Below are positions 1 to 9,014 of a stretch of DNA of 64,000 nucleotides, piece by piece. The position numbers and the translations under genes were made by a program. Source of the DNA: Sequoia sempervirens. Its lineage: Eukaryota > Streptophyta > Pinopsida > Cupressales > Cupressaceae. The notes under the pieces were generated by a model that did not search any database, was not told the DNA's origin, and saw only the letters and a list, made by a program, of their open reading frames with translations. Each line of letters begins with the position of its first letter. Position 1 is the first letter of the stretch. The stretch covers positions 527,550,751 through 527,614,750 of the forward strand of contig VDFB02193867.1 in NCBI GenBank assembly GCA_007258455.2. The letters run 5' to 3'.

Positions 1-439
1 TGCATGTTTATACTAGTTATAAACAAAATATGCCAAACAATTTGAATGGCCTCCAGAAAGAAGTCAGTTGTTTCAGATTTCATTTGACTCCGTATATTAT
101 ATAAGACACTCGTCTCACCGTTTCAGTTATTTAGTTTCACATATACTTTTTACATTTGTTAATTGAGCTTATTAGGGATTAGTTTTGAATACTGGTATAC
201 AATATATACCAAATTGGTTCAGTTTTGTCCATTTCAATCTACCATCATGGACAAATCATGGCATGAAGAGAATATCAATAATCAAGTCTGCTTTATTTGT
301 TATAGGTACACCCACCTAGGTCTAGCAGTTCCTGGAGAGTAGAAGGTCTAATTGTTTCAAACCTTGTTCTATTACCGTAAAACGTTGTGAAAGCTTGGCA
401 ACCTTTAGTGGTTCAAACCTGTGTTTTTGAGAGCTAACA
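1..439 (+). repeat. 5' LTR of element A (left edge cut by window)
   Basis: Direct repeat of 12449-12884. The right end is the canonical CA in GAGAGCTAACA, followed after three bases by the primer site. The true left end (TG) may lie outside the window, since the upstream part of the right LTR cannot be matched here. Confidence 0.88.
98..105 (+). promoter_or_regulatory. TATA box of LTR A
   Basis: TATATAAG lies in the LTR, and the same site (TATATAAGG) is kept in the 3' LTR near 12546. It probably sets the start of the genomic RNA roughly 30 bp downstream. No other promoter motif was verified. Confidence 0.55.
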
Positions 440-442
440 AAT

Positions 443-460
443 TGGCGACTCTACTGGGGA
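443..460 (+). other. Primer binding site, tRNA-Arg type
   Basis: TGGCGACTCTACTGGGGA begins three bases after the LTR end. It complements the 3' end of plant tRNA-Arg (CCCCAGYGGAGTCGCCA, from memory). Ogre/Tat elements are known to use tRNA-Arg, which fits the pol phylogeny suggested by the domains. Confidence 0.75.
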
Positions 461-506
461 TAACAAAGAATCTACACCTTAATCATAGAGTCAGAAGTCC
501 TACATA

Positions 507-577
507 GAGACTCCGCTGGGAACAATAAGTTACAATATTTTTCTCACTTTCAAGAAAGTGAGTGGCGACTCTAATTA
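507..577 (+). other. Two further PBS-like segments and a hairpin in the leader
   Basis: GAGACTCCGCTGGG at 507-520 and TGGCGACTCTAA at 563-574 echo two halves of the primer site at 443-460. Directly before the second echo, 543-562 forms a perfect 9-bp inverted repeat, CTCACTTTC/GAAAGTGAG, with two bases between the arms. This may be a packaging or dimerisation hairpin, or scars of earlier priming or recombination. Confidence 0.6.
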
Positions 578-2663
578 AACATTGCAATATGAATGGAAGA
601 TCTCAATTTAGGGGAGGTCATTCTGGAGTTCCTCCTAGCAATAGTAAGTGGACACATAAAAATGATAAGGTTGACAAAGGTAAGGGGAAAAGTGAGGATA
701 TGTGCCTTACAAACAAAGACAAACCACCAATATCATATGGTGAGAATTGTTTTGACACATGGAAAGATAATTCAACAGAAGAACCTTGTACCCCGGAAGA
801 CCAGAGAAATATTTTTTACAACCCTCAGAAGCATGTCGAATTTGAAGCTAGAAAACAAGCCAAGTTTGAAGCTGGACTTGAAGCTGAATGACTCATAATT
901 CAATATGAATATGACCAAAAAATGGAGGATAATCAGAATAGACCTGCTAATCAAGAAACTCATCAAGAAGACTTTGAATCTTTAAGTTATGAGGAAGTCA
1001 AGGCATGGTATGAATCTCAAAGAAAGGAGAGGGAAGAGCAGGAAAAGGCCCAAATGATTCAAGCAATGAGAGAATTCAAACTACAGAGAGCTCAAAATAT
1101 TCCTCACACATCTAGTTTTCCCCCAAAATATGTACCACCCCATAAACAGGGTAATCATGGTGCTGGGTATTCTAAACCACCAAGGAATCCTCACCATCAA
1201 ATTGGGAATCAATATGGATAGCCAAATCATCCACCTTATGTTCCCATGCAACATGCAAATAATTATCCACCTCCTAGTCAGCGTCATGTGCCACAACATA
1301 ATATGCAGTACAATAACCCTATGTACCAATATCAGCACCAACCAAATCCTCCTCCTTATCAATATACAACCATGATTAGACAATTTGATCTAGTAGGGTT
1401 TCAATTATACCCATATCCAATGGATAGCAGTTGGAGAGGTTTAGTACCCAAATTCACAGGGAGTAATGCAATTACAGCCAAGGATCACTTACGGAATTTC
1501 AATGCCTTCATTCAGGATTTGGATGTACCTTATGAAGATTTGCATATGAGATTATTCATGATGTCTCTTATTGAAGAAGCTAGGGACTGGTTCAACAGTT
1601 TAGCAACAGCTTCTATTTATTCTCTCTAGATATTTCAGGATCAATTCCTTGAACAATTTGAGAATCTGAGTGCACTAGATGCTGCTCTCCTGAACTAATG
1701 CAAATTCAAAAAGGTCAGAATGATTCAGTCTTTGATTTTAATAGAAGATTCAATAAACTGTAGAATAGAATACCTCCTGGATCGAAGTTATCAGACTCTA
1801 TAGCATTAAGTGTTTACCTAAATGCATTTGACCCTAAAACAGGGTATGAGCTGAGAAATAGGTTCCCAAGGGACTTAGCTGAAGCACAAAAGATAACATT
1901 AACAATTGAGAATAACATAAAGGCTGCTAGGATAATAAATAAGAGAGACAACCCTCGAGCTCCTCAACAAAATAATAATTATCAATATAAGCAAGAGAAC
2001 ACATATATGAATGAAAGGCCAAGGCTGAGGTTGCATGACATGCCCTATAACACAAATTTGAAGGATGGGAAACCTGTAACAGATAGGCCTGGAAGCAAAG
2101 AAACTCCTGATCCATTGAAGAAGAAGGGAACACATATGGTGAATAGTAGTTATTTTTGTGAAGTTTGTGATAAACCACACTCCCCTGATTTTTGTGTAGT
2201 AGCTCAGAGAATGCAAGAAGGAGTGCTAATTGGAGATGGTGGAGAAGATCATACAATCTACTTGACTTCAAATGCTTCTCACCATGTTGAGGAGAGGTAC
2301 TCATCTTCAGAGGAGGGAGGTTATGAGTATGATGTTGCAAAACAAAGGTACAATGTCCATATGGCTAAGCAGTATGTTTTTTCTGATTCTGAGGATGATT
2401 ATGTAGGACCACAATCTATTGAGGTGACTGCTCACAATAATGTGAGGAGACTTACTGAGGAAGAGATAGAAAGATTGACTATTGCTGCAGTAGAGGAAGC
2501 GAAGAATAAGTATTGGTTGAGAAATAGGACAGTAAATGAGAAGGAAGGTGTCCCTAGGGGTATCTTTATGAAAGATCATAAAGTTGTACAAGGAGCTTCA
2601 AGAAAATTGAAAACAAACAACGTGAGGAAAGGAAACAAAATTATGTCCAAAAGGATGCAGTAA
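562..2663 (+). pseudogene. gag: gag polyprotein of element A, broken
   Basis: This is the structural protein that would form the particle. The frame opening at about 562 has stops at 889 (TGA), 1219 (TAG) and 1627 (TAG), then shifts near 1688 and runs on to the TAA at 2661. Residues near 1430-1630 match the Ty3 gag core: a P-KF-G start, DHL..F, EDLHMRLF and DWFNSL. Upstream is a Gln/Pro/Tyr/His-rich stretch (1100-1380). A zinc knuckle is seen near 2155-2195 as CEVCDKPHSPDFC, spaced CX2CX3HX4C, one residue shorter than the usual CCHC. An acidic, Glu-rich tail follows. The start codon is uncertain because the leader stays open in this frame. Confidence 0.8.
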
Positions 2664-2718
2664 AAGATCTACATAGAGAAATTCAAAAAACTGATCTGTT
2701 TGTAGAGGAGAAAAGGAA

Positions 2719-3468
2719 GTGAACAAAAGAGAAACATCTAAACAAAAGAAAGTGATTAAGGCAGAAGGTTCTTCTTTTAATTTTACTCAAGCCTTGTCCC
2801 AGGTAAAGATGTCTGTTCCACTTCTAGAAATGATGAAAATTAAGGAGTATAGGGACAGTGCAGTGCAATTGATAACAAATGAAAGTGAAAAACATGTAAA
2901 TACTGAAAATAAAATGGTTGCTAAAAATAAACAGAATAAAGAAAACATCCCAGAAATCTGCTTGAGTAATGTATTGACAAGTCCAACACAGATTGATCCT
3001 TTCTTTATCACATTACTCATAAATAACAAATTATTGAGGAATTGCATGATAGATTTTGGTGTTGCCATGAATATTATGCCAGTAGGAGTGATGAAATAAC
3101 TAGGCTTGTGCGTGGATACATATGAAGGAAAATGTTATGCAATGGATAACCGACCTATTCCTGTGGTTGGTATAATGAAAGATGTAGAAGTCAAGTTAGC
3201 TGCTTATCCTCAAGTAGCTTACAATATTGATATCACAGTGATAGACACCCCTCCTCAATTCGGTATGCTTTTATCAAGGCAATGGATGGCGGCTATTGGT
3301 GGAAATGTCCAGTTCGATCTATCTTATGCAACCATTCCTATAAATGGCCAACAAGTGAAGTTGTACAGGGAACCAAGGATGAATCCGCTCATTGATTGTG
3401 TGTCACAAGACCAAATTAATTGTTTTTGTGATGTTGATGTTGGGAGTTTCAAAATAGACCCTGCATAG
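2719..3468 (+). pseudogene. pro: Aspartic protease domain of element A
   Basis: This retroviral-type aspartic protease would cleave the polyprotein. The active-site region reads MIDFGVAMNIMP (about 3047-3082), where families usually have D-S/T/G-G-A; Asp is kept but the next residue is Phe. Further on are GMLLSRQWM and a conserved tail, VKLYREPR. An in-frame TAA at 3097 and TAG at 3466 break it, with no frameshift. The first ~70 codons (2719-2940) are a Lys/Glu-rich gag-pro linker. Element D has the same domain at 45712-46167. Confidence 0.82.
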
Positions 3469-3474
3469 CTAGAA

Positions 3475-3987
3475 TTGACTAATAGTGATCCTATGGATAA
3501 GCATGCTGCACGGAACCACAATGGTTTGTGGAAGATGTATTTCGATGGAGCCTGCAGCCAAGAAGGCAATGGAGCTAGGATAGTATTTGTTTTGCCTGAA
3601 GGTATTACATATAAGTATTCATTCCTATTAACCTTTGAATGTACAAATAATGTGGTAGAGTATGAAGCTCTATTAACTGGATTGAATATAATGGTGAAGC
3701 ATAAAATAAAGTTGTTGGCTGTTCTAGGAAATTCAAAATTAGTTGTCTCACAAATTAAGGTGAAGTATACAGCAAAAAACAAGAGACTAAAGCAATATAG
3801 AAATGTTGTATGGGATACAATAGAGTTGCTTGATGCCTTCTTGATTAAGTGGGTAGATAGATCGAAGAATATAATGGTGGATTTTCTAGCTAACATAGAA
3901 TTGAAGAGAGATGATGTTATGTTGGCTGTAGTGTCACAAATTAAATTCAAGACAAGGCCTGATGTGCTTGATAATGTATATAGCTAG
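3475..3987 (+). pseudogene. Archaeal-type RNase H (aRNH) placed before RT, element A
   Basis: This second RNase H of Tat-type elements would remove the RNA strand during reverse transcription. Motifs: KMYFDGA (first Asp), NNVVEYEALLTGL (Glu), LGNSKLVV (the second Asp, GDS, is changed to Asn here but kept in element D), and RSKNIMVDFLAN (last Asp). It is in the same frame as protease and RT. Its position upstream of RT is unusual within this window, since element C has it after gRNH. TAG at 3985 falls where element D has Trp (SWQVFNDD). Confidence 0.82.
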
Positions 3988-5200
3988 CAAGTTTTTAATG
4001 ATGACACTGATCTTTTAAAATTCCTCCACTGTATAGACCAATATGAGGCTCAAGAAATTGACTTCAATGCCTTTGTTGAAGAAGTTGGTGGAAAAGAGAC
4101 AGTATTTGGAAAAGAAATCTTGCAACTTAAAACAAATAAGATTCCTAAAGGCTTGGTGGCATTAGAGAGGGTATATGATGGAAGTGATCGGTCTTTGATG
4201 AAGCAAACACCAGTTGGAAGGGATGACATTGAAGAAATTAATTTGGGAACTGAGATTGCACCAAAAAAGGTGTATATAGGTAAGAAGATAAGTACTGCAA
4301 TTAGAAGAATGTTGATTGAATTATTGAGAAAGTATAAACATGTATTTGCTTGGTCTTATGAAGATCTGAAAGCATATAGGGAAGACTTGTTTCAGCATGA
4401 AATACCATTAAAGCCAGATGCTAAACCATTCAAACAAAAGCAAAGGCCTATAAATCCAACTCTAGAACCTAAAATGTAGGAGGAATTGGCGAAGCTCAGA
4501 GATGGTGGAATTATCAAGCCAATTAGACATTCAACATGGATGTCAAATCTGGTTCCTGTCAGAAAGAAAAATGGAGATATCAGATTATGTGTAGATTTCA
4601 AAAATTTGAATATAGCGTCCCTCAAAGATAATTATCCTTTGCCTAATATGGAGGCCATATTGTATAAGGTGACAGGCTGTGAATTGTTGTCTATGATGGA
4701 TGGATTTTTAGGGTATAAACAGGTTAAAGTTAAGGAGTTTGAGCAATACAAAACTACATTCACAACTCCTTGGGGAACATATGTTTATCTGAGGATGTCG
4801 TTTGATGTCACTAATGCAGGGGTGACTTTTCAAAGAGCCATGGATGTGGCGTTTGTTGATTTGATCAATGTCCTCATGGTGGTGTATCAGGATGATCTCA
4901 CTGCTTACTCCAAGAAGGCTGAGGATCATGTTCATCATTTGGAAAAGGTATTTATAAAAGCCCTTGAGTATGGTATTAGCTTAAACCCCAAGAAGTGTAA
5001 TTTTGTTGTCATAGAGGATAAGCTTTTGGGGCATATTGTTTCAAAGGATGGGATTAGGATAGACCCTGAAAGGGTGGAGGCTATTGATAAAATCCCTGTC
5101 CCTAAAACTGTTAAGGCGATATAGTCATTTTTTGGACAGATTAACTTTGTTAGAAGGTTTGTTTCTAACTTTGCTGAGATTGTCAAACCAATATCAAAAA
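3988..5200 (+). pseudogene. RT: Linker and reverse transcriptase of element A
   Basis: This is the RNA-dependent DNA polymerase. A ~100-codon linker shared with element D (NDDTDLLKFL ... APKKVYIG) leads into the RT from about 4390. RT blocks seen: GGIIKPIRHSTWMSN, RLCVDFKNLN, LLSMMDGFLGYKQV, FTTPWGTYVYLRMSFD, the catalytic YQDDL (near 4888), LGHIVSKDGI, and FGQINFVRRF at the connection to RNase H. In-frame TAG codons at 4477 and 5122 break it; at 5122 element D has Gln. No frameshift is visible. YQDD is an acceptable YxDD motif, so the stops are the main damage. Confidence 0.9.
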
Positions 5201-5700
5201 TGTTAAAGAAAGGACAAAAGATAGAATGGACTGCAGAAGCTTTGGAAGCTTTTGTATCTATAAAATGAGCCATCAAGGAAGCTCCTGTTCTTAAGTCGCC
5301 TGAATTTTCAAAACCTTTCCAGATTTTTTCATTTGCATCAATGCATACTGTTGTAGCTGTCATGTTACAGAAGAATGAAGACAGTCATGAGGAGCCGATA
5401 TCTTTTTTCAATAAGTCATTATAGGGTTCTGAACTAAAGTATGATATAATGGAGAAGCAAGCATTTTCACTAGTGAAAGTTGTAAAAGCTTTCAAACCAT
5501 ATCTTGTTGGAGCAAAAGTTGGTGCTTATGTTCCTCATGCAGCTGTCAAGGATATTCTGACATAGTCTGAAGTAACAGGTAAAAGATGCAAGTGGATCAA
5601 CAAAATTCAAGATTTTGACTTGGAGATTCAAATTACCAAATTAGTCAGAGGTCAGGGTTTGGCTAAATTAATGGCAGAGGAAAATATTGAAGCTAATTAG
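5201..5700 (+). pseudogene. Ty3-type RNase H (gRNH) of element A, catalytic residues missing
   Basis: The fold is recognisable from EWTAEALEAF, EEPISFFNKSL, ELKYDIMEKQAFSLVK, KPYLVGAK and KWINKIQDFDLEI. The usual first Asp (DAS) is replaced by FSFASMH and the TDH motif by VPHAAV, while the EK(E/Q) glutamate remains. Element D lacks the same aspartates. That suggests gRNH was already a non-catalytic connection domain in the ancestor, with aRNH doing the cutting. Stops: TGA 5266 (Arg in D), TAG 5422 and 5563 (Gln in D), TAG 5698. Confidence 0.8.
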
Positions 5701-7008
5701 GTTTGCAATGTGGAAGAAGAAGATGTAATTGCAAGCATTGAGCATACTCAATGGTATACATATATCATGTATTATCTTAAATACATGAAGTGTCTAGAGG
5801 GAATGAATGACAACCAGAAAAGAACGCTGAAGTTGCAAGTGTCTAAATATGTTTTTATAGATGGAGATTTATTTTGGAAAAATAGGGATGGTGTATTATT
5901 GCTATGTCTGGATAAATTTCAATCTAAACATGTTTTGAGTGAAATACATGAAGGGGTTTGTGGAGGACATTACTCTGCAAAAAAAATTGCTCATAAAATT
6001 CTTAGAGCAGGGTATTATTGGCCTAAGATTTTTAGTGACTCTTTTGCATATGTGAGAAAATGTGAAGCTTGCTAGAAGTTCTATGGAAAACTGAAGTATC
6101 AGGGAGCTTTGCCATTACGACCTTTGTAGGCTGATGCCCCTTTTCATCAATGGGGAATTGATTTCATCGGAGAGATACAAGAAAAATCAAGTGGTGGACA
6201 TAGGTGGATTTTGGTGGCCACTGATTATTTTACCAAGTGGATAGAGGCCATCCCAACCAAACAAGCTACAAGTAAGGTGGTGACACAATTCCTGATGGAT
6301 AATATTATTACCAGATTTGGTACGCCATTGAGGTTGATTACTGATAATGGGATGTGTTTTAGATTAGATGAATTCAGAGGCTTTTGTAGCTCATATGGTA
6401 TTACCATTTCATATGCAGCCCCTTATCATCCACAGGCTAATGGACAAGCAGAATCTAGTAATAAGAGTCTTCTAAAGATTATAAGAAGGATTCTAGGTCA
6501 GAACAAGAAGGCTTGGGATTCAAAACTAAGGCTGGTTGTATGGGCTAATAGAATTATGGTGAAAAAAGCAATTGGGAAGTCCTAATTTGAGTTAGTATAT
6601 GGAACACAGGCCAGGATGCCCTTGTAGAACTTGTTACCAGTTTACAAGTTTATTCTTCAAGAAGATTTGGATATTCCTAAACCCATGGAGGAAAGAATGG
6701 AGTAGCTAGCTGAATTGGATGAAATAAGGAGAGTGACTCATAATCAAAATCTAAAGTTGCAGACGCAGATGGAATATTTATTTGACAAAAAAGCAAAGGA
6801 TAGGAAATTTGGAGAAGGTGATCTGGTACTGATGTGGAATGCAAGGTGCCAGGAAAAAGGAAAAGATGGGAAGTTTGAAGCCTTATGGCTAGGGCCTTTT
6901 GTGGTAGTTGGAAAGAAAGGCGAAGACTCATACTATTTGCAAAATATGGCTGGTGAGGATCAGGAATTGCCTGCACATGGGCAATTTCTAAAATATTTTT
7001 TCTCCTGA
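5701..7008 (+). pseudogene. INT: Integrase of element A
   Basis: This enzyme would insert the cDNA into host DNA. The N-terminal HHCC zinc site is HVLSEIHEG ... KCEAC. The core has WGIDFIG (first Asp), LITDNGMCF (second Asp) and NGQAESSNKSL (Glu), so all three catalytic acids are kept. The C-terminal GPY/F module reads ALWLGPFVVV and is followed by SYYLQN; I see no chromodomain. In-frame stops are TAG 6073, 6127, 6625 and 6703 and TAA 6583; at four of them element D has CAA (Gln). No frameshift. Confidence 0.9.
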
Positions 7009-9014
7009 AGTAACACAGAGGATTAAGGGTTGCCAGTGCATGGACGACTCTTGATCATCCTCTTTGAAATTATTTTCCATGCACAGTAGTATAGGAAATA
7101 AAAGGAGTAAGATTTGCAAGTACATGGACAATCCTGATTTTCCTTCTTTTGAAATAAATTCTTCCATGTACAGTAGTGTAGGGTCTCATTCATTGCCATA
7201 GCCATTTGTTCCAGTCTGCTCACATGTTCTATCACTTTGACTTTGGTCTACTCACCTATAAATCTGAATCCTTGTAATGATCTCACTATCATTCATCCCC
7301 AGACGGAGCCACTGTTAGAACTGTAAAATTTTGAAATTTTTACAGTCTATTGCATCTAAGAATTCCAGCATTTTGTCTTCATCATAAGCATATAGGTCCC
7401 TCTTTGTATTGTCCTACTTATTTTGTGTCATAAATTCCATTGAATCCATCAAGTCCTTCATTTTTCATTAAAATACCCGAATTGGAAAGACATAGTAAAA
7501 GTCTCCCCGACTTGTTTTTTCACTAGTGTATGTTTGTTGCAGACTATCGGCAGGACAATTTTCTTGTGTCGGCGACAGAAGGAGTCATTTTTCCAAAGGG
7601 CGTCATTGTCAGAGTGAAGTCAAGGTGAATACATTGTGTTTTATCGACTGGTACATGTGGGAGTATATCGCTCAAGCTAAAAGTGTTCGGGATAATGTCT
7701 CGGTGAACTATTTTTTCTTGCCGATAGGCATCTATAAAAAATATATCGGCATATGTTGGGGCATCAGTGTAATTGTCAGAGCGAACGTTCTATGTCATAC
7801 CAACTACAAAGGGGTTTGTTTTGGCCATACTGATGGGTTTTGGCCTGACTTATAACGAAATATTTTTGTCTTACCGACTGGCTTGCAAATAGATGTCTCG
7901 GTAAGACTTATGTGCATCAGGGAAAGTCTTAGTGAAGCAGCTATTGTTTGGCGGAACTAACTTCAGGGGTATTCAAAAGTTATCGGTGAGAGGCTGTAGA
8001 GTCTTACCGATTAGAATCTTATGCCGATGGAGATATGTATTGTCGGGAGAAGAACTTTTTGGCATAAGTTTCACTGAAGTATGAATATTATGCCGGCAGA
8101 TAGTTCGAGGTGAATTTTTCCAAACAAGAGTAATCTGGGGGTGATTTTGGTAAGACATTTTGTGTCAGTATGAGTCTTCTCGAAGGATCATTGTCTTGCC
8201 GAAGGTATTATTTCATTGGTTGGGTTTATTTCTTTGGTGAGAGAACTTGGTGGATACGCCAAAATGAGAATTCATTGGTGAAAGGGTGATTTTGTCTTAG
8301 CGAATGGAAAATACATTGAAAGGTACATATCGGTAAGATGCTAAGACATCTACATAACATCTCCCCAACTTTGAAGGTCATAGTGAAGTGGGTGAAATAA
8401 AGAATGCATCAGAAAGAGTACAAATTTGTCTTGGCGACCTGATGTAAATCAAGACTTTCGGTGAAACAGGATGAAGTCTATGAGAGGTCTCCCTGACATC
8501 TGTAGGTTATAGTGAAGAACATAAAGATAAAGGATTTAAGTTAGTGTGAGAACATTGATGTCTCAGCGATTGGAAAATGCTTTGAAGAATATACATCGGT
8601 ATGGCACCATGAAGTCTATGTGATATCTCCTCGACTTGGAATTGTTACAGTGACATGAAAACAGAAGTGTGATTCATCAAGTTGATTCTAGATGTCGGTA
8701 TATCTGCAGAATGTTGTGGCGAATGGTGAAATAAACATTGAAAAGAGATTTTTCCCTAGATTTGAAATTTTCTCATTGATAGTACATTTGACATGACAAT
8801 GCCAGTTTCAAAGGAGGCTTCATTCATGCTTCATTAATGGCGCGATGGGATAAAACAGTAAAGTTTTAATTAATTTATCATTTCTGAATTGATTGCTGGT
8901 GAATTGGTGTGTTGAACAGAGAACTGAGGCAATTTTTCAGTCTAAGGAGCTTGAACAGAATATTGTAAGTAATTGCTTCGTTTCTTTTCATATTTTGATT
9001 CTGTAAATTTGAAA
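7009..9014 (+). repeat. Non-coding spacer with iterated CGGTAAG-like motifs
   Basis: No convincing gene. 7023-7320 ends in CATTCATCCCCAGACGGAGC, which recurs after the integrase of element D near 50698. From about 7500 to 8760 some twenty diverged short motifs of the type TCGGTRAG, CTTACCGA, TTGCCGA or CGGCGA recur on both strands, separated by unrelated sequence. One pair forms an exact 10-bp inverted repeat, GTCTTACCGA (7868-7877) and TCGGTAAGAC (7898-7907). Element D's spacer (51100-51950) keeps weaker versions. A GTAAGT donor-like site lies at 8965, 50 bp before the extra ORF. Confidence 0.6.

Noticed and set aside
7526..7855. 109-codon open frame in the spacer of A
   Set aside because: Composition follows the CGGTAAG word array; no homologous frame in element D and no known motif.
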